Positions 37,423 to 46,762 of a stretch of 64,000 nt of DNA are shown here, piece by piece. This DNA is from Bilophila sp964369665 (lineage in GTDB: Bacteria; Desulfobacterota; Desulfovibrionia; Desulfovibrionales; Desulfovibrionaceae). The translations under genes and the position numbers were made by a program. The notes under the pieces are model-generated. The model did no database searches, was not told the DNA's origin, and worked only from the letters and a program-made list of their open reading frames with translations. Each line of letters begins with the position of its first letter. The stretch's first letter is position 1. The stretch spans positions 1 through 64,000 of the forward strand of contig CAYJFS010000006.1 in the NCBI GenBank assembly GCA_964369665.1, read 5' to 3'.

Positions 37423-39015
37423 ATGTTCCTACCCTTACCAACTCCAAAAGAAATGACTATATGGGATCAATCTGCTAGCCATATTGGTGTTCCTGAGTCA
37501 ATCCTTATGGAAAATGCTAGTAGAGAAGCATTCCATATTCTCCTTAAAACTTTTGGCCCTATAAAAGATAAATATATTCTTGTTATGATGGGTAGTGGGA
37601 ATAATGGTGGCGATGCTGTTTGCCTTGCACGTCATCTTCATGATGCTGGAGGAAACGTTCTAGTCCTTCATACACGACCATTTATAAATTATAGAGGAAC
37701 ATCTGGACAATTTCTTAGACTTGCAAAGCATTGTGGTGTTTCATTTATGCTTGCAACAAGTTGGCTTACAAAACATAACAAAAGTACATGGTCAACACCA
37801 GATGTTATTATAGATGGTCTTATTGGTATAGGTCTCACTGATAACCTAAAAGAACTTGAAATAGAACTCATTAATCACATTAATCTTCTTTCAAAAAAAA
37901 GCTTTATCTTATCCCTTGACATACCATCAGGACTCTCTGGATTAACAGGAAAAACATATCCTACGGCTGTAATAGCAGATGTTACGGTTACTTTTGAAGC
38001 TGCAAAACCAGGATTAGTTTTACCAGAAGCTATGCCCTATATTGGTTCTCTTCATATCTGCTCCATTGGTATCCCCTTATTGGCACGTAAAAAAAACCAA
38101 CCTTCTTATCAAATGATTGCCTCTAGAACACCACTTCCTCTTCCCATACCAGGACCTCTTTCCTACAAAAATAGTACAGGCCATATACTCATTATTGGAG
38201 GTAGCGCAGGTAGTGATGGCATACTTACAGGTGCACCATATCTTTCAGCTCTTGCAGCACTAAGAACTGGAGCAGGTCTTGTTACAATTGCTGCACCACA
38301 TGATCTTTGCTTTGAAATAAAAGGAGGTTGTCCTGATATTATGGCCCTTCCTCTTGGATCATCAGGAACCACTGCATGGTCAAAAGAACTTGTACAACCA
38401 CTACTTTCAAAAATTGCTAAATTTACAACCATTATACTTGGTCCAGGTATGGGTAGAGAAGATCACGTTGCTTCATTTATCAAGGAATTTCTCTCAGTAT
38501 CAACTTCTATTCCTATGGTTATTGATGCTGATGCTCTATATATTTTAGCTCAAAACCCATGTCTTTTACAACAATTAAAGCCTATAGATGTTCTTACACC
38601 TCACCCTGGTGAAGCATCGTTACTACTAAATACAACAACACAAGATATCAAAAAAGACCGATTGAATACTTCAAAAAACCTTTCTTCTCTAGCTCCAACA
38701 ACATGGATTCTTAAAGGCGCAGGGACACTTATTAGTGCCCCTGGAAACCCCACGGCTATTGCCCCACATGCTATCCCTAACCTTGCTGTTGCAGGATCTG
38801 GAGATGTCTTAAGTGGATGTATTGCAGCTCTTCTTACTCAAAAAATTCATACTTATATTGCTGCATGTCTTGCTGTACAAATACATATTGAAGCAGGGAT
38901 TCTACTTTTAGAACAATATCCTTTTAGAGGTAACTTAGCCTCAGATATTATACAAAACATCCCAAAAGCTTATACAAAACTTATTGAAAAAGGAAAAACA
39001 CCTACTTACTTCTAA
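37423..39015 (+). CDS. Bifunctional NAD(P)H-hydrate epimerase / ADP-dependent dehydratase
   Basis: This enzyme repairs NADHX and NADPHX, damaged hydrated forms of the cofactors. The N-terminal epimerase domain (about residues 1-215, the NnrE part) is marked by GSGNNGGDAVCLARHL and LDIPSGLSG. The C-terminal kinase-like dehydratase domain (about 225-530, the NnrD part) shows TPHPGEASLL and GSGDVLSGCIAALL. The fusion, 530 residues, is the common bacterial form (E. coli YjeF/Nnr). A 197-base gap separates it from fliW and contains an 8-bp inverted repeat, TTTTAACA/TGTTAAAA, at 37343-37361. Confidence 0.95.
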   Translation: MFLPLPTPKEMTIWDQSASHIGVPESILMENASREAFHILLKTFGPIKDKYILVMMGSGNNGGDAVCLARHLHDAGGNVLVLHTRPFINYRGTSGQFLRLAKHCGVSFMLATSWLTKHNKSTWSTPDVIIDGLIGIGLTDNLKELEIELINHINLLSKKSFILSLDIPSGLSGLTGKTYPTAVIADVTVTFEAAKPGLVLPEAMPYIGSLHICSIGIPLLARKKNQPSYQMIASRTPLPLPIPGPLSYKNSTGHILIIGGSAGSDGILTGAPYLSALAALRTGAGLVTIAAPHDLCFEIKGGCPDIMALPLGSSGTTAWSKELVQPLLSKIAKFTTIILGPGMGREDHVASFIKEFLSVSTSIPMVIDADALYILAQNPCLLQQLKPIDVLTPHPGEASLLLNTTTQDIKKDRLNTSKNLSSLAPTTWILKGAGTLISAPGNPTAIAPHAIPNLAVAGSGDVLSGCIAALLTQKIHTYIAACLAVQIHIEAGILLLEQYPFRGNLASDIIQNIPKAYTKLIEKGKTPTYF

Positions 39016-39036
39016 ACAATTAACATATCGACAAAT

Positions 39037-40570
39037 TTAAAAAAGCTTCCTATCTAAAACCCTAAAGCTAATGGCTTCTGCTATATGCTTCATAGCTATA
39101 TCTTTTGATGAATCAAGATCTGCAATTGTTCTACTAATTCTCAATATACGTGTATATGCCCTTGCAGATAATGAAAGACCTTGCATTGCTTCTTTTAAAA
39201 ATACCTGTCCAGCCTTATCAAGCTGACAATAGTCATCTAGCAAACGGCCTGAAATATCTGCATTTGTTTGGCAACCAGGTATAGTAGCATACCTTTTTTG
39301 CTGAACAGCTCGAGCTTGAAGCACATGCATCCGCATTTCTTGTGAAGATAAAGGCTTTCTTATCTGAAGATAAGTCATCATAAGGGACAGCAGGAACATC
39401 TATGTGTAAATCAATTCTATCAATAAGTGGGCCTGATAGTTTACTCCGATATTTCTGAATCTGTACTGCTGTACACACACATACTTGATGACGATCTGTA
39501 GAGTACCCACAAGGACAAGGATTCATTGCAGCTATAAGCATACAGCCTGCAGGGAAAACAACAGAAGCAAAAGACCTTGAAATTGTTACATAACCTTCTT
39601 CCAATGGCTGACGCAAAACTTCTAATGTACCCCTTACATATTCTGGGAATTCATCTAAAAACAGTACACCCCTATGGGCCAAAGAAATTTCTCCAGGACG
39701 TGGAATAGAACCACCACCTATAAGTGCAGCTTCTGTTATAGAGTGATGTGGGGCTCTAAAAGGTCTTTCACTTATAATCTTTTGTCCATTAAACTGTCCT
39801 GCAACACTATAAATTTTAGTAACTTCTAAAGATTCATCATGATTTAATGGAGGTAAAATAGAAGGTACTCTTTGAGCAAGCATTGTTTTACCACTTCCGG
39901 GAGGACCAATAAGTAATAAATTATGTGCTCCTGCTGCAGAAATTTCTATAGCACGCTTTACATACTCCTGACCTTTTACATCAGCAAAATCTAATGAAGC
40001 TTTTTTAACTAAAGAATCTTTGTGTGTAACTCTACTTGTTATCTTTTTAAGGACATATTCACCCCTCAAAAATGCAATTGTTTCACTTAGTGTTTTAACA
40101 CCTATAACAACTATATTATCAACCATACTTGCCTCAGCCACATTTTCTAAGGCAACAATAATACCTTTTGCACCTTCTTTCTTTGCAAGTAGAGCTATTG
40201 CTAATATCTCTGTAACAGGTTTAAGCTCACCTGTAAGAGATAATTCTGCACTCATGAACCAGCCAAATGTACTTTCAGCAGGAATATTTTTTATAGCAGC
40301 AAGCAAACCTATGGCTAAAGGTAAATCATATCCACTACCAACTTTACGACGATCTGCTGGTGCAAGATTTATAGTGATACGTGCTGGAGGGAATTTACAT
40401 CCACAAGAACGTAATGCAGCAAAAACACGTTCTTTTGCCTCACGAACAGCACCTTCTGCTAAACCTACCATAACAAAGGCTGGAAAACCTTGACGTAAAA
40501 CATCTACCTCAAGATCAACACGAAAGGCATCAACACCTTGTATTGCACCACAAGCAAGCCTTACTGTCAT
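39037..40570 (-). pseudogene. comM: Frameshifted comM (YifB family Mg-chelatase-like AAA ATPase)
   Basis: ComM is a hexameric AAA+ helicase that promotes branch migration during natural transformation. The 5' frame (40570 down to about 39350) encodes the N-terminal fold, Walker A GPPGSGKTMLAQ, RPFRAPHHS, DEFPEY and the CxC region up to VPAVPYDDLSS. Homologous sequence then continues in another frame (about 39357 to 39037) as KPLSSQEMRMHVLQARAVQQKR through the C-terminal helices with LSARAYTRILRISRTIADL. One extra base between about 39353 and 39375 accounts for the break. A 9-base repeat TTATCTTCA flanks the spot. The start overlaps the sulP stop (ATGA). It could be a true pseudogene or a sequencing error; if read through, the product would be about 510 residues, the normal length. 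Confidence 0.88.
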
Positions 40571-42264
40571 TTATCACTTTCAACAATTTTTGTTGCAAAA
40601 TCAAGTGCATCCTGAAGTGTAGGGAAAATATGTTCTTTTCCTACTGCATGGATAATCCCTACCTGATCTAATATTGTCTTTACTTTAGGCTGAATATCAG
40701 CAAAAAGAACTTTATAGCCAGAAGTACGCTTATTAAGAAATGTTTCTAATGTATGAATGCCTGTCATATCTATTGTGGACATATTATGTAAATATAAAAT
40801 AAATACTTTTGGAATTTTTTCCATAGCCTCTAAAGAGTTCTGTAAACGTGCAGCTACACCAAAAAATAAAGGGCCATTCACAGAAAAAACTTGAATACCT
40901 TTTGGATATTTATCTTTCTCTAAAAGGACACCTCCAGATAATGCTCCTTCAAAATTATCTGTATTAACCATATCTAAATCTGTTAGTTCTCCCATTCTTT
41001 TCATAAAAAAAAGTGATGATAGCATCACCCCCATATACACAGCTATAGTTAAATCTAAAACAGTAGTTAAAATAAATGTAAATAACATAATAGCCCAATC
41101 TGATATTGGACCTCTAAACATATGTCTCACTGTAGGGAAATCACTCATGTCATATGCAACAACAACAAGGACTCCAGCTAATGCAGATAGTGGTATTGCT
41201 TTTATGAAAGGCACTGCCCAAAGCATACAGGCAAGAAGAATTAATGTATGAAAAACTGAAGAAATTGGTGAACATGCACCTGCACGAATATTTGTCATTG
41301 TTCTTCCAATAGTACCTGTTACAGCAAGGCCATTAAAAAGCACGGCTGAAATATTACCTATACCCTGAGCAACAAGCTCCATATTTGAATTATGACGTTG
41401 ACCTGTCATGCTATCTGCAACAACACAAGAAAGAAGTGACTCTATAGCTATAAGCAAAGCCATCGTAAAGGCTTCTGGCAACAATAAACGAAGATGCTCT
41501 ATTGTTATATCTTTTGGTAGAAAAAACTCTGGAAATCCTGGCTTAATGGTAGTAAAACGACTACCGATTGTTTCTACATTAATATCTAATAAATACACAA
41601 CTATTGTAGCTACTAGAACACCCACAACTGGAGCAGGAATATGAGGAATATATCTCCGAACTAAAATAATACTTATTAATGTAAGAAATGAAATAAATAT
41701 TGTCGATGGGCTAAAATAAAGCACATTAGATAAATACAATTGCCATTTATCAAAAAATTCTGGTGGAGTATTTGCCATAGGTAAGCCCAAAAAATCTTTT
41801 ACCTGAGAGGAAAAAATAAGTAGTGCTATCCCCATAGTAAAACCTACGGTTACAGGGTATGGGATATATTTGATTAAAAAACCAAGCTGCATTACACCAA
41901 AAAAAATAAGAATTATACCTGCAAGGATAGTTGCCACAACTAAACCTTCATAGCCATAACGAGAAATAATAGAAAAAATAATAACAACAAGTGCTCCAGT
42001 AGGTCCACAAACCTGAAAATTGCTCCCACTAAACACAGCCATAAGAAAACCACCTATAATAGCTGCATAAAGGCCTTTTTCAGGTGTTAATCCAGATGCA
42101 ATGGCAAAGGCTAGACCTAGTGGTAAAGCAACAACAGCTACAGTCACCCCTGAAAGACAATCTTTTAGCATCATTTTTTTTGTATACCCATGGTCTAAAG
42201 TTTTTATTAAACTAGGAACAAGCGATCGTGTCCCTAATAAAAAGCTTTTCCCATATGCAGACAT
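40567..42264 (-). CDS. SulP-family inorganic anion transporter
   Basis: SulP proteins carry sulfate, bicarbonate or similar anions across the inner membrane. The 565-residue protein has about 12 membrane segments, including the signature VALPLGLAFAIASGLTPEKG region and the VCGPTGALVVIIFS segment. A cytoplasmic STAS domain (about residues 450-555) has LHNMSTIDMTGIHTLETF. Which anion is carried is not evident. The stop overlaps the comM start by two bases, so in this direction SulP is followed by the broken comM. Confidence 0.94.
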   Translation of the reverse strand: MSAYGKSFLLGTRSLVPSLIKTLDHGYTKKMMLKDCLSGVTVAVVALPLGLAFAIASGLTPEKGLYAAIIGGFLMAVFSGSNFQVCGPTGALVVIIFSIISRYGYEGLVVATILAGIILIFFGVMQLGFLIKYIPYPVTVGFTMGIALLIFSSQVKDFLGLPMANTPPEFFDKWQLYLSNVLYFSPSTIFISFLTLISIILVRRYIPHIPAPVVGVLVATIVVYLLDINVETIGSRFTTIKPGFPEFFLPKDITIEHLRLLLPEAFTMALLIAIESLLSCVVADSMTGQRHNSNMELVAQGIGNISAVLFNGLAVTGTIGRTMTNIRAGACSPISSVFHTLILLACMLWAVPFIKAIPLSALAGVLVVVAYDMSDFPTVRHMFRGPISDWAIMLFTFILTTVLDLTIAVYMGVMLSSLFFMKRMGELTDLDMVNTDNFEGALSGGVLLEKDKYPKGIQVFSVNGPLFFGVAARLQNSLEAMEKIPKVFILYLHNMSTIDMTGIHTLETFLNKRTSGYKVLFADIQPKVKTILDQVGIIHAVGKEHIFPTLQDALDFATKIVESDK

Positions 42265-42391
42265 CTATACCTCCATAAACTCTAAAGTTACATTATCTCT
42301 ATTTATCTAAAGTATGATTCATGTATAATCACTTTCTATCCTACAAACAACTGTATAACCTTTTCATAGTGTTTACATTCTATAACTAAAA

Positions 42392-42427
42392 ACTATGTCT
42401 CATACAAAATTTTGTATGAGACATAGT
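42392..42427 (-). terminator. Terminator (perfect 36-base palindrome) after the amino-acid uptake genes
   Basis: ACTATGTCTCATACAAAA at 42392-42409 and its exact complement at 42410-42427 make an uninterrupted 36-base palindrome. On the minus strand it lies 23 bases after the permease stop and is followed by TTTTTAG. On the plus strand it is followed by ATAAAAATTTTTT. It would terminate the permease transcript and possibly read-through from either side. Confidence 0.85.
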
Positions 42428-42449
42428 ATAAAAATTTTTTATAATGCTT

Positions 42450-43136
42450 TTATTTATTTACCCTTACTCCATTCCCCTTTAATAATAGCTTCCTCTCAAC
42501 ATATCTTAAGATAGCTGAAATACTCAACGTCATTGCTAAGTAAAATAATGCAACAGTAATCCAAACTTCAAATGCACGAAAATTAACAGCTATAATTTCC
42601 TGACCTTGACGAGTTAATTCACCAACCCCAACAACAACAAGTAGTGATGTATCTTTTAAAGATATTATACACTGATTCGTTAAAGGTGGTATCATACGAC
42701 GAAATGCTTGTGGCCAAACAACATATAACATTGCTTGAAAATGTGTTAACCCTGTGGAACGAGCAGCCTCCATCTGTCCATGGTCAACAGATGCAATAGC
42801 TCCACGAACAATTTCGGCAATATAAGCACCAGAATTTACTCCAATAGCAATAACTCCTGCCCAATTTGCAGGGATACGCATATTAAAAGCTAAAGGCAAT
42901 GCAAAATAAAGAAACATTACTTGAACAATTAATGGTGTACCTCTAATAGTTTCTACATAAATTACTGCAAAAATACGTAAAATACGATAGCGTGGTGTAT
43001 TAATAAGCCCAATTACTATACCCAATAGTAAACCAAAAAGCAGACCTCCAACAGTAATAAGTAATGTTAACTTAACACCAGATAATAATAATGGAGCTGT
43101 TTCTAATATAACCTGTGGTTGAAAATCAAAACCCAT
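42450..43136 (-). CDS. Amino-acid ABC transporter permease (GlnP type)
   Basis: This 228-residue inner-membrane permease is close to the glutamine/histidine group. It has TIRGTPLIVQVMFLYFALPL and the coupling loop AARSTGLTHFQAMLYVVWPQAF, with the usual five membrane helices. It is the second gene of a pair with the binding protein at 43184-43948. No ATPase gene is adjacent: the comM/sulP unit begins on the far side of a strong terminator. It would need an ATPase encoded elsewhere. Confidence 0.93.
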   Translation of the reverse strand: MGFDFQPQVILETAPLLLSGVKLTLLITVGGLLFGLLLGIVIGLINTPRYRILRIFAVIYVETIRGTPLIVQVMFLYFALPLAFNMRIPANWAGVIAIGVNSGAYIAEIVRGAIASVDHGQMEAARSTGLTHFQAMLYVVWPQAFRRMIPPLTNQCIISLKDTSLLVVVGVGELTRQGQEIIAVNFRAFEVWITVALFYLAMTLSISAILRYVERKLLLKGNGVRVNK

Positions 43137-43183
43137 GTTTCACCAATAAAATACTGTAATGTACTATCCTCTAAAATATACCT

Positions 43184-43948
43184 TTACTGAGAATCATTTT
43201 CTTGTGGCATTACACCAAACCACTTCTTATAAATCTCTGCATAAGTCCCATTTTTTTTAAGTTCAGCAAGAGCATTATTTACCTTTGATATTAAAGTGCT
43301 GTTCCCTTTAGAAAAAGCTATTCCATAAGGGTGTCCTTCATATACTGGACCAACTATCTTACCCTTACCCTTACCAACTGTCCCTATAAAAGCTTCTAAA
43401 ACAGGCTTATCAAAAACAATAGCGTCTGCTCCACCATTAATAAGCTCAAAAAACATACCTTCATTATTTGGAAATAACTTCAAAGAACCTGCTTTACCAA
43501 AAGCTTTCATAAAATCAACAGATGAAGTGCCTGTTTTAACTGCAACAACCTTTTCTGCTAAATCATCTATTGTATGAACACTTTTTTCATCTTGACGAAC
43601 AAGTATAACAAGTCCAGAGTTATAATATGGATGAGAAAAATCTACTACACGAACTCTTTCTGGAGTAATAGACATACCAGCAATTGCAATCTCAATATTG
43701 CCTGTTTGTAATCCAGGGATTATACCATTAAAGTCCATTGGTTGAAACACATAAGGTATATCTGCTTTATCTGCAATAGCTTTCCAAAGATCTATATCAA
43801 AACCTACATACTGGCCATCTTTATCTTTAAATTCAAAAGGCATGAAGTTTGTATCATGAGCAACAACAAAAATTTTTGAGAAACCTTCTATTGGTGACAA
43901 TCCTAAAAAAAAGAATAACATAGCAACTATAAATAAACGAAACTTCAT
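43184..43948 (-). CDS. Amino-acid ABC transporter, periplasmic solute-binding protein (GlnH type)
   Basis: The 254-residue family 3 binding protein has a signal peptide of about 24 residues, then HDTNFMPFEFKDKDGQYVGFD opens the mature domain (shown in part). The ligand region GMSITPERVRVVDFS contains the arginine that binds the amino-acid carboxylate. The composition and the GlnP-like partner make glutamine or another polar amino acid likely. It is transcribed ahead of the permease, and GAGGGG stands before the ATG. Confidence 0.93.
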   Translation of the reverse strand: MKFRLFIVAMLFFFLGLSPIEGFSKIFVVAHDTNFMPFEFKDKDGQYVGFDIDLWKAIADKADIPYVFQPMDFNGIIPGLQTGNIEIAIAGMSITPERVRVVDFSHPYYNSGLVILVRQDEKSVHTIDDLAEKVVAVKTGTSSVDFMKAFGKAGSLKLFPNNEGMFFELINGGADAIVFDKPVLEAFIGTVGKGKGKIVGPVYEGHPYGIAFSKGNSTLISKVNNALAELKKNGTYAEIYKKWFGVMPQENDSQ

Positions 43949-44118
43949 AGACCCCTCCCCAATTAATTACCTAATGTCTATAAAAATTTTATACATATAC
44001 TTTTGTTTAGTATACAAGTATGCTTATATTTTTTAACGAAATCAAGCTATTATTTATTAAGATAACCACGTACAACTTAGTCTTTACAAAAGAATCATGC
44101 CTTTGGAAAATAAAAAGA

Positions 44119-45624
44119 TTACTGTATTTCCATAATATCTATATATTGCTTATCTGCATGTAACACATGCACAGCACACCCAAGTCATGGATCAAAAGAA
44201 CGAATAACACGACCAATATTCACTGGGCTATGCTCATGTTCTACAGCTACTCCAATCAATGCTTCTTCCACAGCACTACGTTGTCCTAAGTCATCTTTTG
44301 GAGAACAGTTCCACATAGATGCAGAAACAACTTCATATTGAGCAATAACATAGTTTCGAATGTCAATATAATGTAAAAGTGCTCCCCTTGGAGCCTCAAC
44401 AAACCCAATACCTTCTCCTTCTGAAGGAATCTCTGGCATTACAAAAATTTCTTCCTTTGGAGTGAGCATTTTTAGCCAATGCTCAATAGCAAAGAGTAAA
44501 TGATAAACCTCTTCTGCTCTAAGAATATTTCTACCCATTACAGAAAAAACTTTATCTTTACCAAAGTCACGTGTTGTTACTATATTCAAACCAAAAAACT
44601 CTTTTATATACTTACGGCCAATATCAGATATTGGCATATTATTAATCCACATTCTAGCAGCTGGACCAACTTCTAAACGTTTCCCCTTATAGGTAGGCGC
44701 CTTAACAAAACTATAAGCTTCAGGCTTTTTCAGATTAGGTTCTGTGCTAATTGCTCCTATAAGAGTACTCTCTTCTGCTGGATTAAACCATGCATATCGA
44801 ACATCTTCATGAATTGCCGTACTATCAAATACTGTATCTTGCCCATCAATATAAACACCAGGTTTATATAAAAATTCACTACCCTCATCATTAAGAGGGA
44901 AACCACCTACACACAAAGCATTTTGATGCCCATGTGCAACATCAAAAAGATCTCCATAATACTTTGCTATACTATATACCATAGGTAAATATTGTTCTTT
45001 AATAAAAGCTGTTACCTGCTTTAAGCGATGAAGGTATGCCTTAATAGTTACTTCTGTAGACATCTCGGTTACCCCACCAGCAAGAATTCCTTGTTGATGG
45101 GGCATTCTACCACCAAATAATGCAACAAGTTCATGACATATTTGGCGTATCCTCAACGCCTCTATATATTGATGTACCATTTGTGTATTAATAGATGTAG
45201 GTAAACGCATATCTGGATTAGCATAACCTGGTAAAAATGGAGCAACAGCTGGACCAGTAAAGTAGTCTTGTCCAGCAAGATGATAAAAATGAAGAATATT
45301 TGATTGAAGATAGTTACCACCCAACATTAAATTTCTTGCCAACCTTCCATTTGTAGGAACTTTTACCTGACAAACTTTTTCTATAGCCAAAGAAGATGCT
45401 ACAGTATGTGATACAGGACAAACACCACAAATCCTTTGAACTATTTGAGTTGCATCTCTTGGAGTACGGCCTTTTAGAATAGCATCAAAACCTCGGTACA
45501 TCCCCCCTGAAGCCTTAGCTTCAACAATATACCCATCTTCTACAACTACTTCTACTTTTAAATGACCCTCTATTCTAGTAATTGGATCTATGGCTATAGT
45601 TATACGATTTTTTATATCTTTCAT
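44119..45624 (-). CDS. hysA: [NiFeSe] hydrogenase large subunit, selenocysteine-containing
   Basis: This subunit holds the Ni-Fe active site that interconverts H2 with protons and electrons. The first ligand motif is RICGVCPVSH near residue 65. The uninterrupted frame ends at a TGA (44185-44187) directly after RSFDP, where the family has DPC or, in selenoenzymes, DP-Sec. Reading the TGA as Sec480, the frame continues LGCAVHVLHADKQYIDIMEI and stops at TAA (44119). That gives the second ligand motif DP-Sec-xxC-xxH and the C-terminal tail normally cut off after the His by the maturation protease. A hairpin 13 bases after the TGA fits a bacterial SECIS element. The small-subunit gene is 67 bases upstream. 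Selenocysteine machinery must be encoded elsewhere; it is not in this window. Confidence 0.92.
44155..44171 (-). promoter_or_regulatory. Putative SECIS hairpin of hysA
   Basis: On the mRNA the sequence TGCATGT-GTT-ACATGCA forms a perfect 7-bp stem with a GUU loop. It begins 13 bases after the in-frame UGA. Bacterial SECIS elements lie immediately downstream of the Sec codon and present a G-U in the apical loop to SelB, which this does. The sequence is also coding, which limits it. Confidence 0.7.
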
Positions 45625-45691
45625 ACAATTTTCCTAAAAACTAGAAAAATCTATGTTGCTTATCTTAAACATCTAAACCTCTAACCACCTA

Positions 45692-46657
45692 TTATTTCTT
45701 ATTAGAAATATTTTCATAAAATGGAGATTTCCCGTCCGGAAAGTCTGGCTGAGTGCAACCAATGCATGTTGCATTATCAATACACCAATTTACCCCACCA
45801 TTCCATTTTCTCTTATATGAATCACAAGCGCTTGTAGGCCCCTTACAGCCTACATTAATCCTACAGCCATCTTTATCTGTTATCGATTTAGATAAAAGCT
45901 TTGACTTAAACTCTGGTAAATATGGGCATGTACGATGTACATTAGGAAAAAATAGTTTAGGACGCCCTTTTGAATCTAACTCCTTCTGAAACTCTATGAT
46001 ACCTTCAGAAGTACCCTTTCTTTTTATTATATCTAAGAGCATTAAGAGTGTTCCTATAATCCAATCTGGATGTGGTGGACATCCTCCTATATTAATAATA
46101 GGTTTATCTATATTGAAATCTTTAAAAAACTGAGTAACGCTAACAGCACCTGTTTGTTGACCTTGTGCAGCAGGCACACCACCATATGCTGAACATGTTC
46201 CTACAGCTAAAATAACAGCTGCATTACGAGCCATTATATCTGTTATTTCTACCATAGTGTATTCATGGTGATCAATTTCACCTATAATACAATACTTACC
46301 ATCCTCTGCAATAGGTATAGAACCTTCTATTATGTAAATATATTCCCCTGCATATGCCTTTGCTTTATCTAACATATGCTTAATAGCCAAACCACCCTCT
46401 GAAGCTGTTAAAAATGGATGATATTGCATAGAAATAATTTTTAATAATACCTCTGCAATACTTGGGTGCAAACTATTAAGTAATGTTATAGTACAACCTG
46501 TACAACCCTGACCTTCTACCCAAAAAATAAAAGGCAGGTCCTCTGTAAAAACACCTTCCAAAAGTTCTTGTACAGCTGGATGATACATTTGAGAAACACC
46601 AAGTCCTGCTATGGACTCAGTACAAACTTTCAAAAAATTCTTATCTGAAAGTCCCAT
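45692..46657 (-). CDS. hysB: [NiFeSe] hydrogenase small subunit
   Basis: The small subunit carries electrons through three iron-sulfur clusters. The proximal-cluster ligands are in GCTGCTITLL, GTCSAYGG and GGCPPHPDW. The C-terminal part has HRTCPYLPEF, GCKGPTSACD and NWCIDNATCIGC. The Cys in NWC, rather than Pro, means the medial cluster is [4Fe-4S], as in selenium-type hydrogenases. The N terminus resembles Desulfovibrio HysB (FLKVC, SQMYHPAVQE), but where that protein has the Tat twin arginine this one has Asp5-Lys6. Cys12 is kept and may still be lipidated in related proteins. Export is therefore in doubt. It is 321 residues and precedes hysA. Confidence 0.93.
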   Translation of the reverse strand: MGLSDKNFLKVCTESIAGLGVSQMYHPAVQELLEGVFTEDLPFIFWVEGQGCTGCTITLLNSLHPSIAEVLLKIISMQYHPFLTASEGGLAIKHMLDKAKAYAGEYIYIIEGSIPIAEDGKYCIIGEIDHHEYTMVEITDIMARNAAVILAVGTCSAYGGVPAAQGQQTGAVSVTQFFKDFNIDKPIINIGGCPPHPDWIIGTLLMLLDIIKRKGTSEGIIEFQKELDSKGRPKLFFPNVHRTCPYLPEFKSKLLSKSITDKDGCRINVGCKGPTSACDSYKRKWNGGVNWCIDNATCIGCTQPDFPDGKSPFYENISNKK

Positions 46658-46716
46658 TTAACACCTTTTAATAAAAAACTGTCTTGATAACTATAATCAA
46701 TGCATAACTGCCCTAA

Positions 46717-46746
46717 TTTAAATAGCCCCTTAAGGGGCTATTTAAA
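46717..46746 (-). terminator. rpsA terminator
   Basis: A perfect 13-bp inverted repeat (TTTAAATAGCCCC at 46717-46729, GGGGCTATTTAAA at 46734-46746) with a TTAA loop lies 16 bases past the rpsA stop. The GC-rich core flanked by A and T runs is typical of an intrinsic terminator. It separates rpsA from the hydrogenase genes, whose promoter must lie between it and 46657. Confidence 0.88.
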
Positions 46747-46762
46747 TACTCTTTAAACACTA

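Noticed and set aside
39037..39399. C-terminal ComM frame as a separate gene
   Set aside because: Its sequence is the missing end of ComM in a shifted frame, so I treat it as part of one broken gene.
44185..44187. TGA at the end of hysA as a true stop or gene decay
   Set aside because: The sequence after it restores the ligand motif and maturation tail and ends in TAA; the small subunit is intact and selenium-type.
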